Positions 35,622-44,804 are shown, numbered from the stretch's first letter. The stretch: 64,000 nt of DNA from Knoellia sp. Soil729 (GCF_001427985.1 NZ_LMSA01000002.1:91550-155549), one strand, 5' to 3'. The notes: generated by a model not told the origin, from the sequence alone. Numbers and translations are program-made.

Positions 35622-36770
35622 TCACCGCAGGCCGACGCGGCGCTCCATCGCGAGGGCGATGAGCTCGTCGATGAGCTCCGGGTAGGTCAGGCCCGCCGCG
35701 GCCCACATGCGCGGGTACATCGAGCTCGGCGTGAAACCGGGCATCGTGTTGATCTCGTTGATGAGCAGGTCGCCGGACTCGGTGAGGAAGAAGTCGCAGC
35801 GGGCCAGGCCTTCGCACCCCGCAGCCGTGAAGGCAGCGACCGCCATCTCGGCGATCTGCTCGGCGATGCCGGGTGAGACGTCGGCGGGGGCCTCGAGCCG
35901 GATGTCGTCGGCCGCGAGGTACTTGGCCTCGAAGTCGTAGAACGCGTGGTTCTGCACCACGATGCACTCCCCCAGCGGACTGGTGCGCGGGGCGTCGGTG
36001 CCATGGCCGTCGAGGACGCCGCACTCGATCTCTCGCCCGACGATGCCCTGCTCGACGACGACCTTGGGGTCGTGCTCGCGGGCGGCCTCGACCGCGGCGC
36101 GCACCCCGTCGGGGCCGTCGACCTTGGTGATGCCCATGCTCGACCCGGCGCGGGCCGGCTTGACGAAGACGGGGAACTCGAGCGCACCGACGGCATCGAG
36201 CGCCGCCTCGGGGTCGCTCAGCCACTGGCGGTCGGTGATGACGGTGTAGGGACCGACGGGAAGGCCGGCGGCCGCGAAGACGACCTTCATCATGTGCTTG
36301 TCCATCATCACCGCGGACGCGGTGACCCCGGAGCCGACGTAGCGGACGTCGGCCAGGTCGAACATCCCCTGGATCGTGCCGTCCTCACCGAAGGGCCCGT
36401 GGAGGAGCGGGAAGACGACGTCGACCTCGCCCAGCTCGCGCGGCGCGGCCCCGGGCTCGTGGACGATGAGGTGGCGGGCTGTGGCGCTCGTCGGCACGAG
36501 CACAGCCGGGCCGGACCCGTCGACCTCCGGGATGTGCCCCGCCGCGAGACGCAGGGGCTCGGGGTCGTTGGGGGCGAGCACCCAGCTGCCGTCCTTGGCG
36601 ATGCCGATGGGGATGACGTCGTAGCGCTCGGGGTCGAGCGCCGACATGACGCTCGCGGCCGTGGCGCACGACACGGCGTGCTCGGAGGAGCGCCCGCCGA
36701 AGACGAGGGCGACCCGCAGCCGGCGCGGCGAGTTCCCCGTGGAGGCTGTCGGTGTGAGGTCTGAGTTCAT
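35622..36770 (-). CDS. ddl: D-alanine--D-alanine ligase
   Basis: 382 residues starting MNSDLTPTAS. The ATP-grasp fold has VFGGRSSEHAVSC (first substrate loop), LLHGPFGEDGTIQGM, DKHMMKVVFAAAGLP, KPARAGSSMGI and INEINTMPGFTPSSMYP. It makes the D-Ala-D-Ala dipeptide for peptidoglycan. The start is supported by the homology; an upstream frame is not. It is divergent from the PLP enzyme, and the gap holds an octamer overlapping that gene's promoter. Confidence 0.95.
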   Translation of the reverse strand: MNSDLTPTASTGNSPRRLRVALVFGGRSSEHAVSCATAASVMSALDPERYDVIPIGIAKDGSWVLAPNDPEPLRLAAGHIPEVDGSGPAVLVPTSATARHLIVHEPGAAPRELGEVDVVFPLLHGPFGEDGTIQGMFDLADVRYVGSGVTASAVMMDKHMMKVVFAAAGLPVGPYTVITDRQWLSDPEAALDAVGALEFPVFVKPARAGSSMGITKVDGPDGVRAAVEAAREHDPKVVVEQGIVGREIECGVLDGHGTDAPRTSPLGECIVVQNHAFYDFEAKYLAADDIRLEAPADVSPGIAEQIAEMAVAAFTAAGCEGLARCDFFLTESGDLLINEINTMPGFTPSSMYPRMWAAAGLTYPELIDELIALAMERRVGLR

Positions 36771-36808
36771 CGCTCTGGACCCTATCTCGCGGAAGCGGGC
36801 ACACGGCA

Positions 36809-36821
36809 TACGCTCGCTCGC
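36809..36821 (+). promoter_or_regulatory. Leaderless-type -10 box overlapping an octamer
   Basis: TACGCT at 36809-36814 is followed by seven bases and the GTG 36822. The octamer CGGCATAC (36804-36811) supplies the first three bases of the box, so one sequence serves as octamer copy and as promoter. Confidence 0.45.
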
Positions 36822-37898
36822 GTGGACCATGACGAGCTGAGCCCTGCCACCCGTGTCGTCTCCCTGGGCCGGGTGCCCCGTGAGCCGGGAGCACAGGTCG
36901 GCGCACCGCTGACCCTGACCTCGACCTACCACGCGGACGGGCCGGTGAACTACGCGCGCGCCGGCAACCCGACCTGGGCCGCCTTCGAGGAGGCGCTCGG
37001 GTCGCTCGAGGGCGGTGAGGCGCTGGTCCTCGCCTCGGGAATGGCCGCCGTCGCCGCTGCCCTCTCCCTCGTGCCCCATGGCGGCCGCGTCGTCGTGCCC
37101 TCAGCCGCCTACAACGGGACCCTGGTCACCCTGACGGATCGCGCGGAGGCCGGTGAGGTCGAGGTCACGCACGTCGACATCACCGACACGGGCGCAGTGG
37201 TGGCCGCTCTCGACGGGGCCGCCATGCTGTGGATCGAGTCGCCCACCAACCCCCTGCTCGACGTCGCCGAGGTGGAGACCCTCGCGCAGGCCGCCCGGGC
37301 GCGCGGCGTTCTCGTCGTCGTCGACAACACCTTCGCCACCCCCCTGCTGCAGAAGCCGCTCGCCCTCGGCGCTGACGTCGTGGTCCACTCGGCCACCAAG
37401 TACCTGTCCGGCCACAGCGACCTCCTGCTCGGCGCCACCGTGACGAGCCCGGACGATGCCGGTCGGGGACTGCACGAACGGATCCGTCGCCACCGTCAGC
37501 TGCACGGCGCCATCGCCGGACCGATGGAGACCTGGCTGGCCCTGCGCGGACTGCGCACGCTGTCCGTCCGGCTGGAGCGGGCCTGCGCCAACGCCGCCGT
37601 GCTCGCGTCGCGGCTCGAGGGCCACGCCGGTGTGGAGCGGGTGCGCTACCCCGGCTTCGGGGCCATGGTCTCGATCGACGTCGCCGGTGACGCCGACGCG
37701 GCGGAGCGGGTGGCCGCGGCCACGCTCCTCTGGGTGCACTCGACGAGCCTGGGCGGGGTCGAGAGCCAGGTCGAGCGACGGCGTCGCCAGCCCGGCGAGC
37801 CCGAGGTCGTGCCCGAGAGCCTGCTGCGGCTCTCGGTCGGCATCGAGGACGTCGAGGACCTGTGGCGCGACCTCGACGCCGCCCTCGGCACCGTCTGA
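36822..37898 (+). CDS. Cys/Met-metabolism PLP-dependent enzyme (cystathionine gamma-synthase/lyase family)
   Basis: 358 residues, GTG start. The trans-sulfuration family markers are present: YARAGNPTWAAFEEALGSLEGG, LASGMAAVAA, ESPTNPLLDVAE, VDNTFATPLLQ and VVHSATKYLSGHSDLLLG, whose Lys binds PLP. The C-terminus (STSLGGVESQVERRRR and LRLSVGIEDVEDLWRDL) is also typical. The reaction could be gamma-synthase, gamma-lyase or O-succinylhomoserine sulfhydrylase; the sequence does not decide. It overlaps nothing and converges on gpsA. Confidence 0.87.
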   Translation: MDHDELSPATRVVSLGRVPREPGAQVGAPLTLTSTYHADGPVNYARAGNPTWAAFEEALGSLEGGEALVLASGMAAVAAALSLVPHGGRVVVPSAAYNGTLVTLTDRAEAGEVEVTHVDITDTGAVVAALDGAAMLWIESPTNPLLDVAEVETLAQAARARGVLVVVDNTFATPLLQKPLALGADVVVHSATKYLSGHSDLLLGATVTSPDDAGRGLHERIRRHRQLHGAIAGPMETWLALRGLRTLSVRLERACANAAVLASRLEGHAGVERVRYPGFGAMVSIDVAGDADAAERVAAATLLWVHSTSLGGVESQVERRRRQPGEPEVVPESLLRLSVGIEDVEDLWRDLDAALGTV

Positions 37899-37912
37899 CG
37901 CGCCTGGGCGTC

Positions 37913-38911
37913 TCAGCCGGTCTCGGCCTTGCGGGGCCGCGCAAGCAACGTGCCCACGACGTCCTGGGCCGACTTGCCCTCGGTGATCATGGCGTTGACC
38001 TGCTCGATGATCGGCACATCGACGCCGTGGCGGCGCGCCAGGTCGAGGATCGAGGTGCAGGACTTCACGCCCTCCGCGGTCTGCTTGGTGACCGCGATGA
38101 CCTCCTCCACGGTCATGCCCTGGCCGAGGCGCACGCCGAAGCTGTGGTTGCGCGAGAGGGGTGACATGCACGTCGCGATGAGGTCGCCGACGCCCGCGAG
38201 GCCCGAGAAGGTCACGGCCTCCGCGCCCAGGGCAAGGCCCAGACGCGTGGTCTCGGCGAGCCCACGGGTGATGATCGAGGCCTTGGAGTTGTCGCCCATC
38301 CCCAGCCCCTCGGCCATGCCCACGGCGAGCGCGATGACGTTCTTGGTCGCCCCCGCGATCTCGGTCCCGACGACGTCGGTCCCGGTGTAGGGACGGAAGT
38401 ATGCCGCGGCGCAGGCGTCCGCGACCCGCTGCGCCACCCGCTCGTCGGCCGCTGCCACCACGCTCGCCGCCGGCTGCTTCACGGCGATCTCGCGGGCCAG
38501 GTTCGGTCCGGAGATGACGACGATGCGATCCGGCTCGACGCCACCGGCGTCGGCGATGACCTCGCTCATCCGCTTGGTGGTGCCGAGCTCAACACCCTTC
38601 ATCAGGGAGACCACGGCCGCATCACCCGGCAGCGTGGAGCCCCACGCCACGAGGTTGTCGCGCAGCGTCTGCGACGGCACAGCGAGGATGACGATGTCGG
38701 CCCCGGCTGCTGCCTCGGCGGGGTCGGTGGTCGCCGAGATCCGGGACGAGAGGCGCAGCTCGGGGAGGTACTGCTCGTTGCACCCCGCGTTGATCGTGTC
38801 CACGACCTCGGCGCGTCGGCCCCACATGGACACGTCGGTCCCGGAGTCCGCGAGGACGGCTGCGAACGCCGTGCCCCAGCTGCCGGTGCCGAACACGGCT
38901 GCAGTGCTCAC
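37913..38911 (-). CDS. gpsA: Glycerol-3-phosphate dehydrogenase [NAD(P)+]
   Basis: 332 residues. The Rossmann motif GTGSWGTAFAA opens the protein, then SLMKGVELGTTKRMSEV, GATKNVIALAVGMAEGLGMGDNSKASIITRGL with catalytic Lys in ATKN, and GLAGVGDLIATCMSPLSRN. It supplies sn-glycerol-3-phosphate for phospholipids. The GTG start overlaps the plsC stop by four bases, making a lipid-synthesis pair. An octamer copy at 38399 encodes Ala-Tyr. Confidence 0.95.
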   Translation of the reverse strand: MSTAAVFGTGSWGTAFAAVLADSGTDVSMWGRRAEVVDTINAGCNEQYLPELRLSSRISATTDPAEAAAGADIVILAVPSQTLRDNLVAWGSTLPGDAAVVSLMKGVELGTTKRMSEVIADAGGVEPDRIVVISGPNLAREIAVKQPAASVVAAADERVAQRVADACAAAYFRPYTGTDVVGTEIAGATKNVIALAVGMAEGLGMGDNSKASIITRGLAETTRLGLALGAEAVTFSGLAGVGDLIATCMSPLSRNHSFGVRLGQGMTVEEVIAVTKQTAEGVKSCTSILDLARRHGVDVPIIEQVNAMITEGKSAQDVVGTLLARPRKAETG

Positions 38912-39738
38912 GCGTCGTCCTCCACATCGTCGGGGTCGTCCTTGGCCCATTGTGGGGGCAGTTCACGCTCACGCGGACCAGAACGTTCGCTCGGCGTCGT
39001 CGCTCGCGGCCGTCCGGTCACGGTGATCCCCTGCTCACGGGGGTCGAACCGCTCCGCCGGCGCCTCCTCGCCGCGCAGGCGTTCCAGCTCGCGGGTCAAC
39101 GCCGTCATGATGCGGTCGGTGGCCTCGGCCAGGACCGTGGCCGTGACCGGCCGGTCATGGAGGTCGTCGAGGTGGACGGGCTCGCCTGCCCGGACCTGCA
39201 TCGTGTGGCGGGGCAGCACGCTCGGGCGATGCCCGTAGGGAGCAAGGACGGCCTGGGGGCCCCACTGGACGATGGGGATGACCGGGCAGCGGGTCGCGAG
39301 GGCGACCCGGGCGGCACCGGTCTTGCCCCGCATCGGCCACAGCTGCGGCTGTCTCGTGAGCGTGCCCTCCGGATAGATCGCGACGCACTGCCCGGCCGCG
39401 ACTGCGTCCACCGCGGCGCCGTAGGCGTCGGACGCCTGACCCGTCTCGCGGTAGACGGGGATCTGCTGGGCGCCCCTGAGGATCGAGCCGATGACGGGGA
39501 GGCGGAAGACCTCGATCTTGCCGAGGAAGTGCGGCACGATCCCGGCGTCGTTGAGGAAGTGAGCGAAGATGAAGGGGTCGATGTGCGAGACGTGGTTGGC
39601 CACCGCGACGAACCCGCGGTCACGGGGCAGGTGCTCGACCCCGGACCACTCGCGTCGGGTCAGCACCATGAGCGGGGGCCGCAGGAGGGAGACGACGAAC
39701 CGGTATGCCGGAGGGGCGCCCGATGGTCCGGTCCTCAT
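38908..39738 (-). CDS. plsC: 1-acylglycerol-3-phosphate acyltransferase (PlsC)
   Basis: 276 residues starting MRTGPSGAPP. The catalytic motif NHVSHID (HX4D) and the phosphate-binding YPEGTLTR are present, and the length and C-terminal basic tail fit the soluble or peripheral PlsC type. It is translated ahead of gpsA in a two-gene operon, linking glycerol-3-phosphate supply to phosphatidate synthesis. It is divergent from cofC; the gap between the starts is about 115 bases. Confidence 0.92.
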   Translation of the reverse strand: MRTGPSGAPPAYRFVVSLLRPPLMVLTRREWSGVEHLPRDRGFVAVANHVSHIDPFIFAHFLNDAGIVPHFLGKIEVFRLPVIGSILRGAQQIPVYRETGQASDAYGAAVDAVAAGQCVAIYPEGTLTRQPQLWPMRGKTGAARVALATRCPVIPIVQWGPQAVLAPYGHRPSVLPRHTMQVRAGEPVHLDDLHDRPVTATVLAEATDRIMTALTRELERLRGEEAPAERFDPREQGITVTGRPRATTPSERSGPRERELPPQWAKDDPDDVEDDA

Positions 39739-39853
39739 GCAGGCCTCTCGTCTCGGGCACCGCGTCACCGGCGGTGCCGTGCGGTCTGCGGACATCTTGG
39801 TCTGCAGCGGGGGCGATGTCGAGCAGGCACGAGCCGCATTGGAGGATCGAGGC

Positions 39854-40486
39854 ATGCCGTCGCCCTGCGAGACCAGCTGGTACGTCGTGGTCCCCGTCAA
39901 GGGCGGTCGCACAGGCAAGTCGCGCCTGCGTCAACATCTCGACGACGAGGACCTCGTCGCGGCGATCACCCATGACACCTTGGCAGTGGTGGCGCGCGTC
40001 GTGACCTCCGCCCGGACCATCGTCGTGACGTCCGACCCGGGCGAGGCGGCACGTGCCCGTGAGCTGGGCGCCGCTGTGGTCGCTGACCCCGGCCGCGGAC
40101 TGAACGCTGCCTGCCTCGCGGGAGTGCGCGCGGTGAGGTCGCTGGACTCGACCGAGCGCGTCCCCGTGGCGGTGCTCCTCGGCGACCACCCGGCCCTGCA
40201 CGCCGACGAGCTCAGCGCCGCGCTGCGTGCCGGGTCCACGCTGGAGACGTTCTTCGTGCCCGATGCCGATGGAGTCGGCACCGCTCTGGTGGGCACCACG
40301 GCTGCTGGGGAGCCCGACCTCGCGTTCGGACCGCACAGCGCCTCGCGTCACGCCGGTCTCGGCCACGTGCGGCTCGACCTCGACCTCCCCGGCCTGCGGC
40401 ACGACGTCGACGATGCGGCCTCCCTGCACCATGCAGCAAGCCACCTCACGTTGGGCCCGCGCACGCGACGGGCTCTGGAGCGATAG
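39854..40486 (+). CDS. cofC: 2-phospho-L-lactate (phosphoenolpyruvate) guanylyltransferase CofC
   Basis: 210 residues starting MPSPCETSWYVVVPVKGG. The nucleotidyltransferase signature VVPVKGGRTGKSRLRQ and late LLGDHPALHADEL are typical of CofC/FbiD. The enzyme makes the activated intermediate of coenzyme F420, in actinobacteria from phosphoenolpyruvate, so the organism can probably make F420. GGAGG at 39841-39845 is a good ribosome-binding site for ATG 39854. Its stop overlaps the -10 of the next small gene. Confidence 0.9.
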   Translation: MPSPCETSWYVVVPVKGGRTGKSRLRQHLDDEDLVAAITHDTLAVVARVVTSARTIVVTSDPGEAARARELGAAVVADPGRGLNAACLAGVRAVRSLDSTERVPVAVLLGDHPALHADELSAALRAGSTLETFFVPDADGVGTALVGTTAAGEPDLAFGPHSASRHAGLGHVRLDLDLPGLRHDVDDAASLHHAASHLTLGPRTRRALER

Positions 40487-40495
40487 CGTCGGCTC
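40484..40495 (+). promoter_or_regulatory. Leaderless-type -10 box inside the cofC stop
   Basis: TAGCGT at 40484-40489 shares its TAG with the cofC stop codon; GTG 40496 follows after six bases. Confidence 0.45.
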
Positions 40496-40705
40496 GTGCA
40501 AGCCAGCGTCCACACCTTCTCCCCCGACGGCTCCGGCTCAGCCCTGCTCGACGACGGACAGGAGGTGTCGTGGCCCGGAGAGGTCTTCGCGCACAGCGCG
40601 CTGCGACACGTGCGCATCGGCCAGCGCGTCAGTGTCGAGCTCGACGGCGAGACGGTGACCCGTCTGTGGATCGTGGGGATCGGTGAGGGAGAGGTCATCC
40701 GCTGA
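40496..40705 (+). CDS. Small OB/cold-shock-like protein
   Basis: 69 residues starting (GTG) MQASVHTFSPDGSGSALLDDGQEVSWPGEVFAHSALRHVRIGQRVSVELDGE. The alternating beta-strand pattern with short turns resembles a cold-shock (OB-fold) domain, though the RNP1/RNP2 motifs of classical Csp are not obvious. A leaderless-type promoter begins at the cofC stop. Function is uncertain; RNA or nucleic-acid binding is only inferred from the fold impression. Confidence 0.55.
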   Translation: MQASVHTFSPDGSGSALLDDGQEVSWPGEVFAHSALRHVRIGQRVSVELDGETVTRLWIVGIGEGEVIR

Positions 40706-40746
40706 TCCGCGTACGAGTACTCAGGCGAGGAGGTCCGGCACACACC

Positions 40747-40758
40747 TAGGTTGAGCGC
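40747..40758 (+). promoter_or_regulatory. Leaderless-type -10 box for the 237-residue protein
   Basis: TAGGTT at 40747-40752 followed by GAGCGC and then GTG 40759. No recognisable -35 box. Confidence 0.4.
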
Positions 40759-41472
40759 GTGTCGACCCTCACGCGCATCGTGCGCCTCGTCTGCGTCGCG
40801 ATCGCGGCCGTTGTCGCCCTCGCCCTGACGGCCTACCTCACGGTCAACCTCGTCGGACTGGTCTCCGCGACGGCCAAGCGGGCAGAGCTCAGTACTCAGC
40901 TCACCGCCCGCATCGCGACGGAGGTTCCGACCTCGCAGGAGCGCGCGCAGGATTTCGCCAGGGACATCGATGCGCCGCCGACGCACCACTGGGTGGCGCA
41001 GCAGTGTGGCTTCAGCAGCGACGACGCGGGCTGGATGGTGCAGAACTACCGCCAGGTCTGCTCCCTGGAGTCGGTCCACGTGTGGAAGGTCGCCACGGAG
41101 GGCGAGGCGCGCACGTTGCTCGGCGACCACGTGCAGACAGGCACGCGGCCCTTCACGATCGACGCCTGCCAGCGCTACCAGGTGGCGGACTCCTTGGGCG
41201 CGCAGGACGCCTTCTCGGACAGCCAGCTCGCACTCACCTACCTCGGCCCGGCGGCCGAGGGCAGCCGTTGGTGCGAGCCCACCGACCGGCGCTACCAGCA
41301 GCGGCGAAGCGTCGTCGGCGAGATCCCCGTCCTGGACGACACCCAGGGCTGGCTCGTCGCCGTCCAGAGCGACAAGCTCGTCGACGAGGACCTCGGGTGC
41401 CTGCACTGGAGCGTCATCTTTTGCGACAACCCGTTCGGCAACGCACCTGCCTGGGGCAGGCCGCCCGGCTGA
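40759..41472 (+). CDS. Membrane-anchored protein with Cys-rich outer domain, unknown
   Basis: 237 residues. An N-terminal membrane helix (IVRLVCVAIAAVVALALTAYLTVNLVGLV) anchors a soluble domain with about seven Cys (QQCGF, QVCSLE, DACQRY, RWCEP, LGCLHW, FCDNP) that could pair by disulfides outside the membrane. Trp and Tyr are frequent. I do not recognise the family. It ends shortly before a bidirectional terminator shared with the HU gene. Confidence 0.6.
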   Translation: MSTLTRIVRLVCVAIAAVVALALTAYLTVNLVGLVSATAKRAELSTQLTARIATEVPTSQERAQDFARDIDAPPTHHWVAQQCGFSSDDAGWMVQNYRQVCSLESVHVWKVATEGEARTLLGDHVQTGTRPFTIDACQRYQVADSLGAQDAFSDSQLALTYLGPAAEGSRWCEPTDRRYQQRRSVVGEIPVLDDTQGWLVAVQSDKLVDEDLGCLHWSVIFCDNPFGNAPAWGRPPG

Positions 41473-41503
41473 GCACGCCAGGAGCGGCACGCGCTTCCCG
41501 ACA

Positions 41504-41538
41504 CGACAGGGCCGGCGCCCGTGGCGCCGGCCCTGTCG
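41504..41538. terminator. Bidirectional hairpin terminator
   Basis: A 16-bp perfect stem CGACAGGGCCGGCGCC/GGCGCCGGCCCTGTCG with a 3-base loop, in the gap between the convergent genes at 41472 and 41561. Confidence 0.8.
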
Positions 41539-41560
41539 GTGTGCGGTGGTGAGGCAGCGG

Positions 41561-42262
41561 TCAGCGACGTGCCGTCTTCTTGGCAGTGGTCGTCTTGGCC
41601 GGAGCCTTCTTGGCCGCAGCCTTCGTCGTCCTCGTGGCAGCCGCCTTGGTGGCGGTGGCCTTGGTGGCGGTCGCCTTAGTGGCGGATGCCTTCTTGGCGG
41701 GTGCCGTCCTGGCAGCGGACGTCGTCGCCGTCTTCTTGGCCGCAGCCTTCGTGGCGGTGGCCTTCGTGGCGGTCTTCTTGGCCGGGGCGGCCTTCGTGGT
41801 GGCTGCCTTCTTGGCGGGTGCCGCCTTGGCCACGGTCTTGGTCGCCGCCTTCTTGGCTGCCGCAGTCGTGGCCTTCGTGGCCGGGGTGGCCTTGGCCGCG
41901 TTCTTCTTGGCGGGTGCCGCCTTCGCGGCGGCCGAAGCGGTGCCTGCACTCGCGCGCTGGGCGGCCGGCGATGCCTTGGGCAGCGTGGAGGGCTTCTTCA
42001 CGTAGGCCTTGAACGCGGCACCGGCGCGGAACCGCGGGGCCTTCGCCTTGGGGATGCGGACGCTGGCGCCGGAGTGCGGGTTGCGCCCCGTGCGCGCGGC
42101 GCGCTCGACGCGGTCGAAGGTGCCGAAGCCGGTGATGCCGACCTTGCCACCCTTGGTGACCTCACGAACGATCGTGTCGAGGACCGCATCGAGGGCCTCC
42201 GTCGCCGCCTTGCGGCTGCCGAGACGCTTCTCGAGCTCCCGGACGAGTTCTCCCTTGTTCAC
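41561..42262 (-). CDS. hupB: HU-family nucleoid protein with Lys/Ala-rich tail (HupB type)
   Basis: 233 residues. The first 95 are a standard HU fold: VNKGELVRELEKRLGSRKAATEALDAVLDTI, GKVGITGFGTFDR and RNPHSGASVRIPKAKAPRF. The remaining 135 residues are a repetitive Lys/Ala/Thr/Pro tail (AAKKTATKA, PAKKAA-like units), which binds DNA like a histone H1 tail, as in mycobacterial HupB. GTG 42262 fits the family start (VNKGEL). It is encoded downstream of leuCD, the common leuD-hup order. The tail DNA is internally repetitive. Confidence 0.92.
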   Translation of the reverse strand: MNKGELVRELEKRLGSRKAATEALDAVLDTIVREVTKGGKVGITGFGTFDRVERAARTGRNPHSGASVRIPKAKAPRFRAGAAFKAYVKKPSTLPKASPAAQRASAGTASAAAKAAPAKKNAAKATPATKATTAAAKKAATKTVAKAAPAKKAATTKAAPAKKTATKATATKAAAKKTATTSAARTAPAKKASATKATATKATATKAAATRTTKAAAKKAPAKTTTAKKTARR

Positions 42263-42650
42263 TGGCTCTCCATCGAGTTTGCCGCCGGCACTACCGACGA
42301 TGTGTGTGACCAGACGATCGCCTGACCTGTCTCGACGGTAGGCCCGGCCCGGCGTGCAGTCCATCACCTCCGCCCGTGTTCCGTTGTCCCGCAACCCCAT
42401 TGGTCTCGGTCCACACTGAACCCGGCCCACCTGCGCCACGAGCGGCATGATGGACGCCCACCGGCCCACTCACGGCCAGCACCGTTGTGGCACAGGACAA
42501 TTGGTCGAGGGGTCAGCGGCCTGCACGGCGTCACCCGGAAGACGGGAGCGCACGACCCAGGTCACACCAGCCACACCAGTCACAAGCAGGACGATGGGAC
42601 AGCTGGACGAATTGCTTACTCCCCCAACGGCGTGTCGCGAGCCTTGATGC
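42263..42650. other. Long gap between leuD and hupB
   Basis: About 390 bases without a secure gene. The promoter and leader of hupB should be here, but no clear -35/-10 pair was found. Some minus-strand frames run through the gap (one ends at 42470 with a hydrophobic stretch LLVTGVAGVTWVV), yet it has no believable start or ribosome site, so I left it out. Confidence 0.45.
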
Positions 42651-43238
42651 TCAGATCGTGACGGGCTTCCACGCCGGACGGGTGCCCTCGTATGCCGTGA
42701 TGTCACCCTCGTTGCGCAGCGTGAGCGAGATGTCGTCCAGGCCCTCGAGAAGGCGCCAGCGGGTGTACTCGTCCACCTCGAATGCGGCGACGAGCTCTCC
42801 AGCCGTGATCGTGCGCGAGACGAGGTCCACGACGACGGGGGTCCCGGGCTCGTTCTCGAGGAGCTTCCAGAGGAGCTCGACGTCGTCCTGGCTGCACTGG
42901 GCCGTGAGCAGCCCGGCCTTGCCGCTGTTGCCGAGGAAGATGTCGGCGAACCGCGAGGAGATGACGACCCGGAAGCCGTAGTTCATCAGCGCCCAGACCG
43001 CGTGCTCCCTCGAGCTGCCCGTCCCGAAGTCGGGACCGGCGACGAGCACCGAGCCCGCGGCATACGTCGGGTCGTTGAGCACGAACGTCTCGTCCTTGCG
43101 CCACGCGGCGAACAGGCCGTCCTCGAAACCGGACTTGGTCACCCTCTTGAGGTACTCGGCCGGGATGATCTGGTCGGTGTCGACGTTGCTGCGGCGCAGC
43201 GGGACACCGGTGCCGGTGTGGGTGGTGAAGGCATCCAT
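42651..43238 (-). CDS. leuD: 3-isopropylmalate dehydratase small subunit
   Basis: 195 residues starting [31 protein letters not shown]. The motif [17 protein letters not shown] is the LeuD active-site loop. With LeuC it isomerises 2-isopropylmalate in leucine synthesis, and often citraconate/(R)-2-methylmalate in isoleucine synthesis through citramalate. The ATG lies one base from the leuC stop, so the subunits are co-translated. Octamer copies at 42690 and 43058 encode Ala-Tyr and Tyr-Ala. Confidence 0.96.
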   Translation of the reverse strand: MDAFTTHTGTGVPLRRSNVDTDQIIPAEYLKRVTKSGFEDGLFAAWRKDETFVLNDPTYAAGSVLVAGPDFGTGSSREHAVWALMNYGFRVVISSRFADIFLGNSGKAGLLTAQCSQDDVELLWKLLENEPGTPVVVDLVSRTITAGELVAAFEVDEYTRWRLLEGLDDISLTLRNEGDITAYEGTRPAWKPVTI

Positions 43239-43239
43239 G

Positions 43240-44673
43240 TCAGGCCTCCTGGGTGGCCAGGTCGACGACGGGCGTTGCGAGCGGCTCGAGGTCGGAGGGG
43301 CTGGCAAGCGTGCCACGCACCGCGGTGGCCGCGGCGACGAGCGGGCTCACGAGGTGGGTGCGCCCGCCCTTGCCCTGACGCCCCTCGAAGTTGCGGTTGG
43401 ACGTCGACGCGCTGCGCTCACCGGGGGCCAGCTTGTCGGGGTTCATCGCCAGGCACATCGAGCAGCCGGGCAGGCGCCACTCGGCCCCCGCCTCGGTGAA
43501 GATCGCGTCGAGACCCTCGGCCTCGGCCTGCAGGCGCACCCGGGCAGAGCCGGGGACGACGAGCATGCGCACACCGTCGGCGACCTGGCGACCACGGACG
43601 ACGGAGGCGGCAGCACGCAGGTCCTCGATGCGACCGTTGGTGCAGGACCCGACGAAGACCGTGTTGACGGCGATCCGGCGCAGCGGGGTGCCGGCGACCA
43701 GACCCATGTACTCGAGGGCGCGCTCGGCAGACTGGCGCTCGGTGTCGTCCATCGTCGACGGGTCCGGCACGCTCTCGCCGAGCGGTGCGCCCTGACCGGG
43801 GTTGGTGCCCCACGTGACGAACGGGGTGAGGGAGGCTGCGTCGAGGACGATCTCGTTGTCGAACTCGGCGTCGTCGTCGGTGCGCAGCTCGCGCCAGCTG
43901 GCGACGGCGGCGTCCCAGTCGGCGCCCTGGGGTGCGTGGTCGCGGCCCTTGAGGTACTCGAAGGTCGTCTCGTCGGGGGCGATCATCCCCGCACGCGCGC
44001 CGGCCTCGATCGACATGTTGCAGACGGTCATGCGCCCCTCCATGGAGAGGGCGCGGATGGCGCTGCCGCGATACTCGAGGACGTAGCCCTGACCGCCACC
44101 GGTGCCGATCCTGGCGATCACGGCCAGGACGATGTCCTTGGACGTCACTCCCTCGGGGAGGTCACCCTCGACCGTGACGGCCATGGTGCGGAACGGCTTG
44201 AGCGGCAGCGTCTGCGTCGCCAGGACATGCTCGACCTCGGAGGTGCCGATGCCGAACGCCAGGGCGCCGAACGCGCCGTGGGTGGACGTGTGGCTGTCGC
44301 CGCAGACGACGGTCATGCCCGGCTGGGTCAGGCCGAGCTGCGGTCCGACGACGTGGACGATCCCCTGCTCGGCGTCGCCCATCGGATAGAGCTTGATGCC
44401 GAACTCCTCGCAGTTGCGACGGAGCGTCTGCACCTGCGTGAGGCTGATCGGGTCGGTGATCGGCCCCGGGGTGGTCGGGACGTTGTGGTCCTCCGTCGCC
44501 AGGGTGAGGTCGGGGCGGCGCACCGGTCGCCCGGCCAGTCGCAACCCGTCGAAGGCCTGCGGGCTCGTCACCTCATGCAGGAGGTGGAGGTCGATGTAGA
44601 GCAGGTCCGGCTCCCCCTCGCCGCGACGCACCACATGCGCGTCCCACACCTTCTCTGCCAGGGTCCTGCCCAC
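43240..44673 (-). CDS. leuC: 3-isopropylmalate dehydratase large subunit
   Basis: 477 residues beginning [15 protein letters not shown] (GTG 44673, GGAGG eight bases upstream), the standard LeuC start. The cluster ligands lie in [13 protein letters not shown] and GCSMCLAMN, and the aconitase motifs HNVPTT and [28 protein letters not shown] are intact. It carries the [4Fe-4S] cluster and converts 2- to 3-isopropylmalate. The divergent neighbour is an IclR-type regulator that probably represses the operon. Confidence 0.97.
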   Translation of the reverse strand: MGRTLAEKVWDAHVVRRGEGEPDLLYIDLHLLHEVTSPQAFDGLRLAGRPVRRPDLTLATEDHNVPTTPGPITDPISLTQVQTLRRNCEEFGIKLYPMGDAEQGIVHVVGPQLGLTQPGMTVVCGDSHTSTHGAFGALAFGIGTSEVEHVLATQTLPLKPFRTMAVTVEGDLPEGVTSKDIVLAVIARIGTGGGQGYVLEYRGSAIRALSMEGRMTVCNMSIEAGARAGMIAPDETTFEYLKGRDHAPQGADWDAAVASWRELRTDDDAEFDNEIVLDAASLTPFVTWGTNPGQGAPLGESVPDPSTMDDTERQSAERALEYMGLVAGTPLRRIAVNTVFVGSCTNGRIEDLRAAASVVRGRQVADGVRMLVVPGSARVRLQAEAEGLDAIFTEAGAEWRLPGCSMCLAMNPDKLAPGERSASTSNRNFEGRQGKGGRTHLVSPLVAAATAVRGTLASPSDLEPLATPVVDLATQEA

Positions 44674-44742
44674 GACCAACACCTCCACGAAACGGTTTGT
44701 GGCGCCGCCGCCCCCATGGTCGGCGACATCGCTCCCCACGAG

Positions 44743-44804
44743 AGTTCCACGCACGCCGCGCCGGGGAACTTGCGTCTCACGGCTTGGGACGGCAGTATCA
44801 AGAC
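44743..44804. promoter_or_regulatory. Divergent leuC/IclR control region and IclR promoter
   Basis: For the plus-strand regulator: TTGCGT (44770-44775), 17-base spacer, CAGTAT (44793-44798), six bases, ATG 44805, a leaderless arrangement. Inverted arms AGTTCC (44743-44748) and GGAACT (44765-44770) overlap the -35 and could be the regulator's operator, also affecting leuC in the other direction. Confidence 0.5.

Noticed and set aside
40348-41949. Long Pro/Arg-rich minus-strand frame through cofC and HU
   Set aside because: It is the antisense of the HU Lys/Ala tail and of cofC; repetitive composition explains its length.
41580-42005. Hydrophobic Ala/Val-rich plus-strand frame opposite the HU tail
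   Set aside because: It is the complement of Lys/Ala codons (GCC AAG and the like) and not a membrane protein.
42470-42706. Small minus-strand frame with a hydrophobic stretch between leuD and hupB
   Set aside because: Most of it overlaps leuD and there is no start with a ribosome site before the hydrophobic part.
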